The notes under the pieces: generated by a model
What the model saw: the letters and a program-made list of their open reading frames with translations, nothing else
Databases searched by the model: none
Told to the model about the DNA's origin: nothing
Shown here: piece after piece, positions 1 through 6,709 of the stretch
Position numbering within the stretch: position 1 is the stretch's first letter
Layout: each line of letters opens with the position of its first letter
Made by a program: the position numbers and the translations under genes
Assembly: GCA_025966175.1 (NCBI GenBank)
Contig: JAOPVN010000249.1
Coordinates: forward strand, 1 to 8,280
DNA from: Modestobacter sp.
GTDB lineage: Bacteria; Actinomycetota; Actinomycetes; Mycobacteriales; Geodermatophilaceae
DNA: 8,280 nt
Direction: 5' to 3'

Positions 1-911
1 CGGTGGGACTGGCGCTGCCGGTGGTCCTCGGGTTCGACCCGATCCGGGAGACGATGGGCTGGGGACAGGTGAACCTGTTCCTCGTCGCGCTCGTCCTGGT
101 CGACGTCGCGGCGCTGCGCCGCGGGAAACGATGGGCCGGGGTCGGCATCGGGCTGGCCACAGCGGTCAAGCTCACGCCGGGGCTGTTCATCGTCTACCTG
201 GCGCTGACCCGGCGGTGGCAGGCCGCCGCGGTCGCCACCGGCACGTTCGCCGCAGCCACCGGGCTGACAATCGCGGCGGCGCCGCGGGCGTCGTGGGAGT
301 TCTGGGTCCATGCACTCTGGGACACCGCGCGGGTCGGGCAGCCGGCGCAGACGGGGAACCAGTCGCTGCTCGGCGTCCTCGCCCGCTTCATGCTGCCGGC
401 GCAGCCCAGCTGGTTGCTGTGGGCGCTGCTCGCCGCCGGCGTCCTCATCCTCGCCCTGCGGCGCGCAGTGCGGGCCTTCGCCCACGGGGACGAGCTCGTC
501 GGCATCACCCTGACCGGCCTCGCCAGCTGTCTGGTCACCCCGATCGCTTGGACGCACCACCTCTACTGGGTCGTGCCGGCCGGGGTCGTCCTGCTCGACG
601 TGGCGGCGGGGGCGCGCCTCTCTCCCGCTGCTCCGGCCATGCTGCGCCGCCAGCAGCGGCGGGTTCGTCGTGCCGCGCTCGCCGGGCTCGCTGCGATGGT
701 CCTGGTGTGCTGGTCGAGCGTCATCTGGATCGCTCACGGGCTCTGCGGGGGCATCTGCAGCAGCCCTCCCGGCCAGCTCGGCCAGAACGCCTACGGCCTG
801 GTGGTGATCGCGCTGCTGGTCCTGCTCCCCGTCCGCGCGGGCCCGGCGGGCACGGAGAGCTTTGCCAGCTCTTCACCTCTCTCCTCGACCGAGCGGCCGG
901 TGGCTCCCTAG
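1..911 (+). CDS. GT87-family membrane glycosyltransferase, C-terminal part (5' end outside window)
   Basis: This is the C-terminal two thirds of a polytopic membrane glycosyltransferase of the GT87 (DUF2029, alpha-1,2-mannosyltransferase-like) family. Such GT-C enzymes move a sugar from a polyprenyl-phosphate donor to a lipid or glycan acceptor on the outer side of the membrane. The readable frame has the family hallmarks: an RET-x3-GQVN block near residues 16-25, a K-LTP motif, several hydrophobic segments, and a PIAWTHH segment before the last helices. A GTG lies at position 3, but it should not be taken as the start. The downstream paralogue aligns residue for residue and has about 133 more N-terminal residues, including the loop with the likely catalytic aspartate, so the gene must begin some 400 bp before the window. 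It stops at TAG 909-911, 44 bp before the next gene, and the two are probably co-transcribed. The family call is firm; the sugar and acceptor are unknown. Confidence 0.85.
   Translation, partial: VGLALPVVLGFDPIRETMGWGQVNLFLVALVLVDVAALRRGKRWAGVGIGLATAVKLTPGLFIVYLALTRRWQAAAVATGTFAAATGLTIAAAPRASWEFWVHALWDTARVGQPAQTGNQSLLGVLARFMLPAQPSWLLWALLAAGVLILALRRAVRAFAHGDELVGITLTGLASCLVTPIAWTHHLYWVVPAGVVLLDVAAGARLSPAAPAMLRRQQRRVRRAALAGLAAMVLVCWSSVIWIAHGLCGGICSSPPGQLGQNAYGLVVIALLVLLPVRAGPAGTESFASSSPLSSTERPVAP
66..616 (+). repeat. Tandem gene duplication, copy 1 (pairs with 1421-1971)
   Basis: The first GT87 gene matches the second at a constant offset of 1355 bp. Exact identical blocks occur at 66-80/1421-1435 (15 bp), 489-517/1844-1872 (29 bp) and 595-616/1950-1971 (22 bp), all with the same spacing, so there is no net insertion or deletion across this part. 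The proteins remain clearly similar to their C-termini, but the loop after the GARL motif has diverged and the copies end slightly differently. The offset equals gene length plus intergenic gap, as expected for a unit duplicated head to tail. Mismatches are spread throughout, so the duplication is not recent. The 29-bp block encodes the DELVGITLTG stretch. Confidence 0.85.
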
Positions 912-955
912 GCTCGGCGATGGCCCCCGGCAGATCGGCGGATGAGGTGCGTGCG

Positions 956-2260
956 ATGCGACCAGTGCGGACCCTCCCGGCGCCGGTCCGCCCACCGAGT
1001 CGCCGGCGGACCGCCCTGCAGGTGCTCGCCGTCGTCGCGACCGCCGCGGCTGCCTCTCTCCTCATGCTGCACAACCTGAACCCGTCCTGGCACCACTGGT
1101 TCGACCTGGCCGTCTACCGCGGCGGGGTGCACTGGTGGCTCGAGGGCAGGCCGCTCTACTCCTTCCACGTTCCGCACAGCCGGTACGGGTTCACCTATCC
1201 ACCGTTCGCAGCCGTGGTCATGACACCGCTCGCCGCGGTGCCCGAGGAGGTCGCCGGGGTCCTGGTCACGCTCGCCGGCAGCGTCATCGTCATCGCGGGC
1301 ACGTGGGGGTTGGTGGCGCCCCTTGCCCGGCGAGCCGGCTGGACGCCCTGGTTCGCGGTGGGCGTGGCCGTGCCGGTCGTCTTCCTGATGGAACCGGTCC
1401 GGGAGACGCTGGGCTTCGGGCAGGTGAACCTGTTCATCGCCGCGCTCGTGGTCGCCGACGTGATCGGTGTACGGCGCGGCCGTCGGTGGGCCGGGCTCGG
1501 CACCGGGCTGGCGGCCGCAGTGAAGCTCACGCCGGCGGTCTTCGTCCTCTACCTGCTCCTCACCCGGCGCTGGCGCCCGGCGGCGGTCGCGGCGGGCACG
1601 TTCCTGGCCGCCACGGGGCTGGCGTTCACGCTCGCGCCCGGGGCGTCGCTGCGGTTCTGGGGTTCGGCGGTCTGGCAGGTCTCCCGGGTCGGCAGCCTGG
1701 AGAACCCGAACAGCCACTCGCTGCTGGCGGCCCTGGCCCGCCTGGCCCACCCGGCAGCACCCAGCCGGCCGGTGTGGCTGCTCCTCGCCGGCGGCGTCCT
1801 GGTCCTGGGGATGTGGCGGGCGGTGCAGGCCTCCCGCCGGGGCGACGAGCTCGTCGGCATCACCCTGACCGGGCTGACCGGCTGCCTGGTCAGCCCGATC
1901 TCGTGGGGCCACCACCTGGTGTGGGTCGTGCCCGCGACCGTCGTCCTGGTCGACGTGGCGGCGGGGGCGCGGCTGCACGAGGCCGTGCCGCCGTTCCTGC
2001 GCACGCACGGCCGGGCGGCGGCCCGCGCCGCCGGAGCCGGGGCCCTGGTGACGGTCGCCGTGTTCTGTTCGTCGCTGGCCTGGTACTTCAAGCCGCCGGT
2101 CCGCGGAGCGCCGCCCAGGGACGACCTGCTCGGGCTCCTGGGCCAGGACACCTACGTCCTCCTGCTGCTGGCCCTGGTCGTCCTGCTACCGATCCGGGCG
2201 CCTGCCGTCGAGCCCGTCGCGCCCCTCCGGCCGCCGGCGCGCGCGCTCACCGCCGACTGA
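956..2260 (+). CDS. GT87-family polyprenyl-phosphate-dependent glycosyltransferase (probable mannosyltransferase)
   Basis: This is a complete 434-residue integral membrane GT-C glycosyltransferase, a usual length for GT87. After a basic N-terminus and a first helix (about residues 20-38) comes an external loop with WFDLAVYRGG. Asp50 sits where mycobacterial relatives such as PimE carry their essential aspartate. YPPF follows at 81-84, RET-x3-GQVN at 149-158, KLTP at 190-193, an N/S-rich loop at 248-255, and SPISWGHH at 313-320, with hydrophobic helices between. These features suggest transfer of a sugar, most likely mannose, from a polyprenyl-phosphate donor outside the membrane; the substrate is inferred. 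I chose ATG 956 because GAGGTG (944-949) lies six bases upstream. ATG 920 in the same frame has no ribosome site and would only add a polar stretch. The frame stays open far upstream, but there it runs antiphase through the preceding gene. This gene is a tandem duplicate of that gene and converges on the peptidase gene 30 bp further on. Confidence 0.88.
   Translation: MRPVRTLPAPVRPPSRRRTALQVLAVVATAAAASLLMLHNLNPSWHHWFDLAVYRGGVHWWLEGRPLYSFHVPHSRYGFTYPPFAAVVMTPLAAVPEEVAGVLVTLAGSVIVIAGTWGLVAPLARRAGWTPWFAVGVAVPVVFLMEPVRETLGFGQVNLFIAALVVADVIGVRRGRRWAGLGTGLAAAVKLTPAVFVLYLLLTRRWRPAAVAAGTFLAATGLAFTLAPGASLRFWGSAVWQVSRVGSLENPNSHSLLAALARLAHPAAPSRPVWLLLAGGVLVLGMWRAVQASRRGDELVGITLTGLTGCLVSPISWGHHLVWVVPATVVLVDVAAGARLHEAVPPFLRTHGRAAARAAGAGALVTVAVFCSSLAWYFKPPVRGAPPRDDLLGLLGQDTYVLLLLALVVLLPIRAPAVEPVAPLRPPARALTAD
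1421..1971 (+). repeat. Tandem gene duplication, copy 2 (pairs with 66-616)
   Basis: This is the second copy of the paralogous GT87 segment, 1355 bp downstream of the first and collinear with it. The block at 1844-1872 is 29 of 29 bases identical to 489-517, and the one at 1950-1971 is 22 of 22 identical to 595-616. Such blocks could reflect strong protein constraint or occasional gene conversion between the copies. Confidence 0.85.
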
Positions 2261-2290
2261 CGACGTGGCGCCGGCAGCCGGGCCGTCGGG
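2261..2290. other. 30-bp convergent intergenic gap
   Basis: This gap separates the stop codons of two converging genes, the second GT87 gene (+) and the S9 peptidase (-). It is extremely GC-rich. The only structure I see is a short CCGG-CAG-CCGG hairpin (2271-2281), with no T-run on either strand. It is too weak to call a bidirectional terminator with confidence, so transcripts may overlap here. Confidence 0.4.
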
Positions 2291-4087
2291 TCAGGGCCGG
2301 ACGTGCTTCAGCGCGAAGCTCAGCGCCACCTCGACCTGGCGGATCGTCTCCTCGATCACCAGCGAGCCGTGGCCGGCGTCGAAGCGGTAGACCTCGTGCT
2401 CCTTGCCCTGCGCGTCCAGCGCGGTCAGGTAGTTGTCGATCTGCCGGATCGGGCAGCGCGGGTCGTTGGCGCCGGCGACGACCAGCACCGGCGCGGCGAC
2501 CGCGTCGACGTAGGTCAGCGGCGAGGAGCGCACGTAGACGTCGTGCACCTCCTCCGGTGACCCGCCGAACAGCGCCCGGTCGTAGGCGCGCAGGCCCTCC
2601 ATCTCGTCCTCGTAGGCCGCCAGGTAGTCCGCGACCGGCACCTCGGCAATCCCGGCGGCCCAGCGCTCGGGCTGCGTGCCCAGCCCGAGCAGGGTGAGGA
2701 AGCCGCCCCACGAGCCGCCGGTGAGGATCGCGCGCTGCGGGTCCACGACCCCCTCGGCGACCAGCGCGTCGTACACCGCGCCGACGTCCTCCAGCTCGGT
2801 GAGGCCGGGCCGGCCGGTGAGCGCGTCCCGCCACTCGCTGCCGTAGCCGGAGGACCCGCGGTAGTTCACGTGCACCACGGCGTAGCCGGCGTCGACGTAG
2901 GCCGCGCGGCGGGCGCGGTAGGAGTCGTCGTCCTGCGCCTCGGGGCCGCCGTGCACCAGGAACGCGGTCGCGAACGGCCCCTCCCCGGCGGGCCGGACCA
3001 GCAGCGCGTGCACGTCCCCACCCGGGCCGGGCACCCAGCGGTCCTCGACCGGGTAGGCGGCCGGGGGCTCCTCGCCGGGGGCGGCGAGCACGACCGGCCC
3101 ATCGGCCCGGCGGATCACCGGCGGCTGTTCCGACGACGACCAGGCCAGCTCCACGGTCCCGTCCGGGCGGGCGGTGGCGCCGCGGACGACGCCCTTCGGG
3201 GTGTCCAGCTGGACGAGACCTCCGGTGGCGAGGTCGTAGCGGTACAGGTCGCTGCGGGCGGCGTGGTCGTGGCCCACCAGAAGCGCCGAGCCGTCGGCGT
3301 ACCAACCGGCCGTGACGTCACCGGGCAGGTCCAGCACCAGCTCGGTCTCGGTGTCGGTGGCGACGTCCCAGATCAGCAGCTCCTCGCGGCCGCGGCGCTC
3401 GTGGCCCACCAGCAGCCGCTGGTCACCGGGCACGGGGGAGAAGCTCAGCGCGTGCAGGCCGCGGCCCTCGCCGTCCCACTTGTCCGCGACCAGCCCCAGG
3501 TCGGCGGTGCGCAGCACGCGCAGCGCCGGGTACCGGGGGTCGCCGTGCTCGGAGTGGGAGTACACCAGCAGCGAGTCGTCCCGGGAGAGCGCGTCGACCG
3601 AGGCCGTGTCCGGGCTCGTGTAGAAGACCGTCGGGGTGCCACCGACCGGGGCGATCCAGAGCTCGCTGCCGTCGTCGGTGGACCGGCCGGCGAGGACCAC
3701 GCGGTGGCCGATCTCCAGCCCGGCCGGGTAGGCCGGCCCCACCTCGGGCAGCGCCACGGCGTCCGGGCCGCCGCTGAACGGCTGGGTCATCCAGATGCCG
3801 AACTCGTCGCCGTCGGTGTCGGCGAACCACCAGATCGTCTCGCCGTCGGGGGAGAGCGTGGCGGCCAGCGTGCCGTTGGGCCGGTCGGTGACCTGCCGGT
3901 GCACGTCGGTGTCGCGGTCCCAGGCGTACTGCTCGACGACGCCGCTGACGTCGGAGGCGTACAGGCTGTGCTGCGGCGCGTCCTCCGCCCAGTCCGGCAG
4001 GCTGACCCGGGGAGCGCGGAAACGGGCCTGCCAGCGGGCGGTGATGTCCTCGGGGAGGGCGGGGACGGCGGTCGGCTCGGCAGTCAC
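2291..4087 (-). CDS. S9-family serine peptidase (prolyl oligopeptidase / acylaminoacyl-peptidase-like)
   Basis: This is a 598-residue cytosolic peptidase of the S9 prolyl oligopeptidase clan, close to the usual 600-700. Residues about 40-335 form a beta-propeller of repeated strand segments with SPDG/RPDG-type turns (79-82, 307-310), which in this family gates access to the active site. Residues about 355-598 form the alpha/beta-hydrolase domain. It has the oxyanion-side HGGPE (379-383), NYRGSSGYG (408-416), the nucleophile elbow GGSWGGF with Ser459, the acid in GANDPRCP (Asp542), and His573 in FDAGHG. The catalytic triad is therefore complete, and cleavage of short peptides or N-acylated residues is expected. 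I see no signal peptide. The start is GTG 4087, with a strong GGGGGGAAG ribosome site (4096-4104) eight bases upstream. That site lies over the end of the preceding CBS gene, whose stop is 4 bp before this start, so the two are surely co-transcribed. The exact substrate (dipeptidyl, acylaminoacyl or oligopeptidase) cannot be read from sequence alone. Confidence 0.92.
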   Translation of the reverse strand: MTAEPTAVPALPEDITARWQARFRAPRVSLPDWAEDAPQHSLYASDVSGVVEQYAWDRDTDVHRQVTDRPNGTLAATLSPDGETIWWFADTDGDEFGIWMTQPFSGGPDAVALPEVGPAYPAGLEIGHRVVLAGRSTDDGSELWIAPVGGTPTVFYTSPDTASVDALSRDDSLLVYSHSEHGDPRYPALRVLRTADLGLVADKWDGEGRGLHALSFSPVPGDQRLLVGHERRGREELLIWDVATDTETELVLDLPGDVTAGWYADGSALLVGHDHAARSDLYRYDLATGGLVQLDTPKGVVRGATARPDGTVELAWSSSEQPPVIRRADGPVVLAAPGEEPPAAYPVEDRWVPGPGGDVHALLVRPAGEGPFATAFLVHGGPEAQDDDSYRARRAAYVDAGYAVVHVNYRGSSGYGSEWRDALTGRPGLTELEDVGAVYDALVAEGVVDPQRAILTGGSWGGFLTLLGLGTQPERWAAGIAEVPVADYLAAYEDEMEGLRAYDRALFGGSPEEVHDVYVRSSPLTYVDAVAAPVLVVAGANDPRCPIRQIDNYLTALDAQGKEHEVYRFDAGHGSLVIEETIRQVEVALSFALKHVRP

Positions 4088-4091
4088 CCGT

Positions 4092-5183
4092 TCATCTTCC
4101 CCCCGCGCCGGCCCCGGTCGCCGCGCTGGTCGAGGGGGCCGGCGCCGGGCCGGTCAGGTCAGCACCGCGGACGTCGCCGATGAGCTGCTCCAGCACGTCC
4201 TCCAACGCCACCAGACCGAGCACCCGCTCGCCGTCCCGCACCAGCCCCAGGTGCGCACCGGAGCGGCGCATCTCCTGCAGCACCTCGGGCAGCGGCTCCT
4301 CGGGCGACACATCGACGAACGGGGTGATCGCCTGGTCGGGGATCGGCTGGTCACGCGACGTCGGCCCCGCACCGAGCACGTCCTTGACGTGCACGTACCC
4401 GACCAGCGTGCCGTCGTCCGCCCGCACCGGGTAGCGGCTGAAGCCGTGCTCGGCGACCACGTGCTCCAGGTCCCGGGGGGTGACGTCGCGCGGCACGGTG
4501 ATGAGCGAGTCGGTGGACAGCAGCACCGAGCGGACGTCGTGCTGCTCGAACGTGAGCGCCCCCGCGGCCAGTTCGCTGACCTCGCTGCCCAGCAGCCCCT
4601 CCTGGCGGGACTGGGCGATCATCGACCGGATCTCGCCCTCGTCGAAGCTGGCCGACACCTCGTCGGTGGGTTGCACCCCGAACAGCCGCACGAAGCCGTT
4701 CGCGGTGACGTTGAAGAACCAGATGAAGGGCTTGACCAGCCGCACCAGCACGGCCAGCGGCGGGCCGAGCACGAGAGCGGCCCGGGCCGGGCCGGCGATG
4801 GTGATGTTCTTGGGGACCATCTCGCCCAGCACCATGTGCAGCACGGTGATCAGCGCGAGGGCGATCACCAGGGAGACCGGGTGCAGCAGCCCCTCGGGCG
4901 CGCCGACGGCGGTCAGCGGCCCCTCGATCAGGTGCGCGACGGCCGGCTCGCCGACCGCCCCGAGCCCGAGCGAGCACAGCGTGATGCCCAGCTGCGCGCC
5001 GGCCATCATCTGCGAGACGTTGCGCATCGCGGCCAGCGCCTTCTGCGCGCGCACCGACCCGGCCTGGGCGCGCGGCTCCAGCTGGTCGGCACGCGCGGAG
5101 ACGAGGGCGAACTCGGCGGCGACGAAGAACGCGTTGCCCAGCAGCAGGGCCACCACCACGAGCAGGCTCAGCACCTCGTTCAT
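4092..5183 (-). CDS. CNNM/CorC-type membrane protein (DUF21 + CBS pair), short form without CorC_HlyC domain
   Basis: This is a 363-residue member of the hemolysin/CorC (CNNM, DUF21) family, linked in bacteria to magnesium or other divalent-cation export and tolerance. An N-terminal helix carries the typical GNAFFVAAEFALV (16-28). Further helices follow to about residue 165, including AQLGITL (63-69) and the family motif GEMVPKNITI (120-129). A CBS pair occupies about 216-338 and ends in ALEDVLEQLIGDV. Unlike its neighbour it lacks a C-terminal CorC_HlyC domain and ends in a low-complexity Ala/Pro/Gly tail. At the start of the first CBS domain the usual MTPR is replaced by LLSTDS, so nucleotide binding may be altered. 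The start is ATG 5183, which overlaps the TGA of the upstream gene (ATGA, 5180-5183), implying translational coupling. A much longer open frame reaches 5558 but runs antiphase to the upstream gene. The architecture matches the second gene of the mycobacterial Rv1842c-Rv1841c pair, by my recollection of that locus. Confidence 0.9.
   Translation of the reverse strand: MNEVLSLLVVVALLLGNAFFVAAEFALVSARADQLEPRAQAGSVRAQKALAAMRNVSQMMAGAQLGITLCSLGLGAVGEPAVAHLIEGPLTAVGAPEGLLHPVSLVIALALITVLHMVLGEMVPKNITIAGPARAALVLGPPLAVLVRLVKPFIWFFNVTANGFVRLFGVQPTDEVSASFDEGEIRSMIAQSRQEGLLGSEVSELAAGALTFEQHDVRSVLLSTDSLITVPRDVTPRDLEHVVAEHGFSRYPVRADDGTLVGYVHVKDVLGAGPTSRDQPIPDQAITPFVDVSPEEPLPEVLQEMRRSGAHLGLVRDGERVLGLVALEDVLEQLIGDVRGADLTGPAPAPSTSAATGAGAGGR
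4096..4104 (-). promoter_or_regulatory. Ribosome binding site fixing the GTG start of the S9 peptidase
   Basis: The minus strand reads GGGGGGAAG, eight bases before the GTG at 4087. It is the strongest Shine-Dalgarno-like stretch in the operon and lies inside the last codons of the upstream CBS gene. The out-of-frame ATG at 4095-4093 leads to a stop after three codons and is not a start. Confidence 0.65.
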
Positions 5184-6514
5184 GCCTGGGCCACCAGGTG
5201 CCCGCGGGCGGCGGCGTCGGCCTGCGCGTCCAGTGGCGTGGCCCGCAGCCGGGCCAGGCGCCGTCCCTCGAGGCCGGCCACGGTCAGCCGCCAGCCCACG
5301 ATCTCGACCGACTCCCCCTCCTCCGGGAGGTGCGCCAGGCGCTCGAGCACGAATCCGGCGACGGTCTCGTAGCGGCCCTCCGGCACCGGGATGCCGGTGC
5401 GGTCGCGGACCTCGTCGGGGCGCAGCAGCCCGGACAGCAGCCACTCGTCGCCGTCGCGGCGGAGCTGGCGCAGCGGCCGGTCGGTCTCGTCGGTGATCTC
5501 CCCGACCAGCTCCTCGACGATGTCCTCCAGGGTCACGATGCCGAGCGTGGCGCCCCACTCGTCGATGACGAGGGCCAGCTGCAGGCGCTGCTCGCGCAGC
5601 AGGTCCAGCAGCGGATCCAGGTGCAGGGACGACGGGACGGCGAGCACCGGGGCGGCCAGCTCACCGGCCGTGCGCTGCCGCCGCTGCTCGTCCGGGACGG
5701 CGACCGCGTGCTTGACGTGCACCACGCCGGTGACCTCGTCGAGGTCGGCGCCGTAGACCGGGAACCGGGAGTTGCCCGACCGGATGGCGGCGTCGATGAC
5801 GTCGGCCGCGGTGGCCTCGGAGCTCAGCGTCCACAGCCGGGTGCGCGGGGTCATCACGTCGGTGGCCAACTTCTCCCGCAGCCCGAGCGAGCGGCTCAGC
5901 AGGCGCGCGGCGATGGGGGACAGGTCGCCCTCCTCGGCCGAGCGGCGGGCGACGGCGGCCAGCCCCTCCGCGTCGCGGGTCTGGTCCAGTTCTTCCCTCG
6001 GCTCGATGCCGAGCCGGCGCACGATCCCGTTCGCCAGCGCCTGCAGCGCTCCGACGACCGGGCCGGTGACGCGGGTGAAGGCCCGCAGGCCGGGGGCGAC
6101 GAAGGCGGCGGTGGGCAGCGGCCGGGCGATCGCCAGGTTCTTCGGGCCGAGCTCGCCGAGGATCATCTGCAGGAACGTGGCCAGCGCGATACCCAGCGCC
6201 ACCGCGATCGGCGCGGTCGCCCCCGCGGGCAGCCCGAGGGCGGCCAGCACCGGCTCGAGCAGCCCGCCCAGCGCCGGCTCGGCGAGGAAGCCGACCACCA
6301 GGGTGGTCAGCGTGATCCCCAGCTGGGCGGCCGAGAGCTCGGTGGACAGCCCGCGCAGCGCCGTCACCACCCCGGCGGCACGGCGGTCGCCGGCGCGGGC
6401 GGCCTCCTCGGCCCGGCCGCGATCGACGGTGGTGAGGGAGAACTCGGCCGCGACGAAGAACCCGGTGAGCGCGGTCAACAGCACGGCCGCCAGCAGGAGC
6501 AGCCATTCGGTCAT
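5180..6514 (-). CDS. CNNM/CorC-type transporter-like protein (DUF21, CBS pair, CorC_HlyC)
   Basis: This 444-residue protein has the full hemolysin/CorC domain set. Residues 1-165 form the DUF21/CNNM membrane domain, with GFFVAAEFSL (18-27), AQLGITLTTL (63-72) and GELGPKNLAI (120-129), the conserved acidic/Pro-Lys motif. A CBS pair lies at about 216-338, starting with DVMTPRTRL (219-227), continuing through SGNSRFPVYG (246-255), and ending TLEDIVEELVGEI. A CorC_HlyC (transporter-associated) domain follows at about 350-425, with EWLLSG and RYETVAGFVL. Family members bind Mg-ATP in the CBS pair and act in magnesium or related cation efflux; that is family knowledge, not shown here. It is the first gene of the unit and overlaps its shorter paralogue by four bases, so the two may form a heteromer. 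The ATG at 6514 has no clear Shine-Dalgarno sequence and a small hairpin sits just upstream, so initiation may be leaderless or structure-dependent. Confidence 0.92.
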   Translation of the reverse strand: MTEWLLLLAAVLLTALTGFFVAAEFSLTTVDRGRAEEAARAGDRRAAGVVTALRGLSTELSAAQLGITLTTLVVGFLAEPALGGLLEPVLAALGLPAGATAPIAVALGIALATFLQMILGELGPKNLAIARPLPTAAFVAPGLRAFTRVTGPVVGALQALANGIVRRLGIEPREELDQTRDAEGLAAVARRSAEEGDLSPIAARLLSRSLGLREKLATDVMTPRTRLWTLSSEATAADVIDAAIRSGNSRFPVYGADLDEVTGVVHVKHAVAVPDEQRRQRTAGELAAPVLAVPSSLHLDPLLDLLREQRLQLALVIDEWGATLGIVTLEDIVEELVGEITDETDRPLRQLRRDGDEWLLSGLLRPDEVRDRTGIPVPEGRYETVAGFVLERLAHLPEEGESVEIVGWRLTVAGLEGRRLARLRATPLDAQADAAARGHLVAQA

Positions 6515-6524
6515 CGGGGACGGG

Positions 6525-6539
6525 GTGCCCGCCGGGCAC
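6525..6539 (-). promoter_or_regulatory. Small hairpin in the leader of the CNNM operon
   Basis: The arms GTGCCC (6525-6530) and GGGCAC (6534-6539) are perfect inverted repeats around a 3-base loop, ending 10 bases upstream of the ATG at 6514. If transcribed it would fold next to the start codon, which lacks an evident ribosome site. It could equally be a protein operator or a chance product of GC-rich sequence. I found no magnesium riboswitch in the roughly 70 bases available. Confidence 0.35.
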
Positions 6540-6584
6540 GGCCGGGAAACGACGGTGCCCGCACACGACCGGGCCCCTGGAACG

Positions 6585-6616
6585 ACTCAGGGACCGCCGA
6601 TCGGCGGTCCCTGAGT
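6585..6616 (-). terminator. Perfect 32-bp palindrome, probable terminator of the tRNA-Pro transcript
   Basis: The arm ACTCAGGGACCGCC (6585-6598) and its exact complement (6603-6616) flank a GATC loop, giving a 14-bp stem without mismatches. It begins three bases after the encoded CCA of the tRNA on the minus strand. No T-run follows on either strand, as is common for actinobacterial hairpin terminators. It probably ends the tRNA transcript and isolates the CNNM operon from it. Because the whole element is symmetric it would also work on the plus strand, or could bind a dimeric protein. Confidence 0.7.
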
Positions 6617-6619
6617 GGA

Positions 6620-6696
6620 TGGTCGGGGTGACAGGATTTGAACCTGCGGCCTCGTCGTCCCGAACGACGCGCGCTACCAAGCTGCGCCACACCCCG
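6620..6696 (-). tRNA. tRNA-Pro (anticodon CGG), CCA encoded
   Basis: The minus strand folds into a full cloverleaf. The acceptor stem CGGGGTG/CACCCCG has seven pairs, the D stem is GCGC/GCGC, and the anticodon stem CGTCG/CGACG encloses the loop TTCGGGA. The T stem GCAGG/CCTGT encloses TTCAAAT. Anticodon CGG reads the proline codon CCG, abundant in this genome. The C1-G72 pair and A73 discriminator fit bacterial proline tRNAs. The mature body is 74 bases (6696 to 6623) and the genome encodes CCA (6622-6620). It stands alone between the phosphoesterase and the CNNM operon, with a TACAGT -10-like box upstream and a palindromic terminator downstream. I saw no duplicated 3' end or integrase that would mark it as an occupied attachment site. 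Confidence 0.96.
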
Positions 6697-6709
6697 CGGT
6701 GCGTCGTCC

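Noticed and set aside
3..911. First GT87 gene as a complete 302-residue protein starting at GTG 3
   Set aside because: The paralogue shows about 133 further N-terminal residues with key family motifs; there is no room for a ribosome site, and the window edge simply cuts the gene.
131..955. Open frame continuous with the second GT87 gene, giving a 709-residue protein
   Set aside because: The upstream part overlaps the first GT87 gene out of frame and reads as Arg/Ala/Gly-rich low-complexity sequence; homology to GT87 starts only after 956.
2261..2290. Bidirectional terminator between the convergent GT87 and peptidase genes
   Set aside because: Attempted pairings break after about five bases; only a CCGG-CAG-CCGG mini-hairpin remains, which any GC-rich sequence could give.
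2870..5372. Long plus-strand open frames antisense to the peptidase and CBS genes
   Set aside because: Their translations are Arg/Gly/Val/His-rich without domains, and they mirror well-supported minus-strand genes. Such shadows are expected in GC-rich DNA.
5184..5558. N-terminal extension of the short CNNM protein to 5558
   Set aside because: The extension runs antiphase to the upstream CNNM gene and is low complexity; the family N-terminus begins exactly at ATG 5183, which overlaps the upstream stop.
6515..6584. Magnesium riboswitch ahead of the CNNM operon
   Set aside because: The space is about 70 bp, far shorter than M-box or ykoK-type leaders, and only one simple hairpin is visible.
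6620..6696. tRNA-Pro as an occupied integration site
   Set aside because: There is no integrase, no repeat of the tRNA 3' end in the window, and both flanks are ordinary housekeeping genes.
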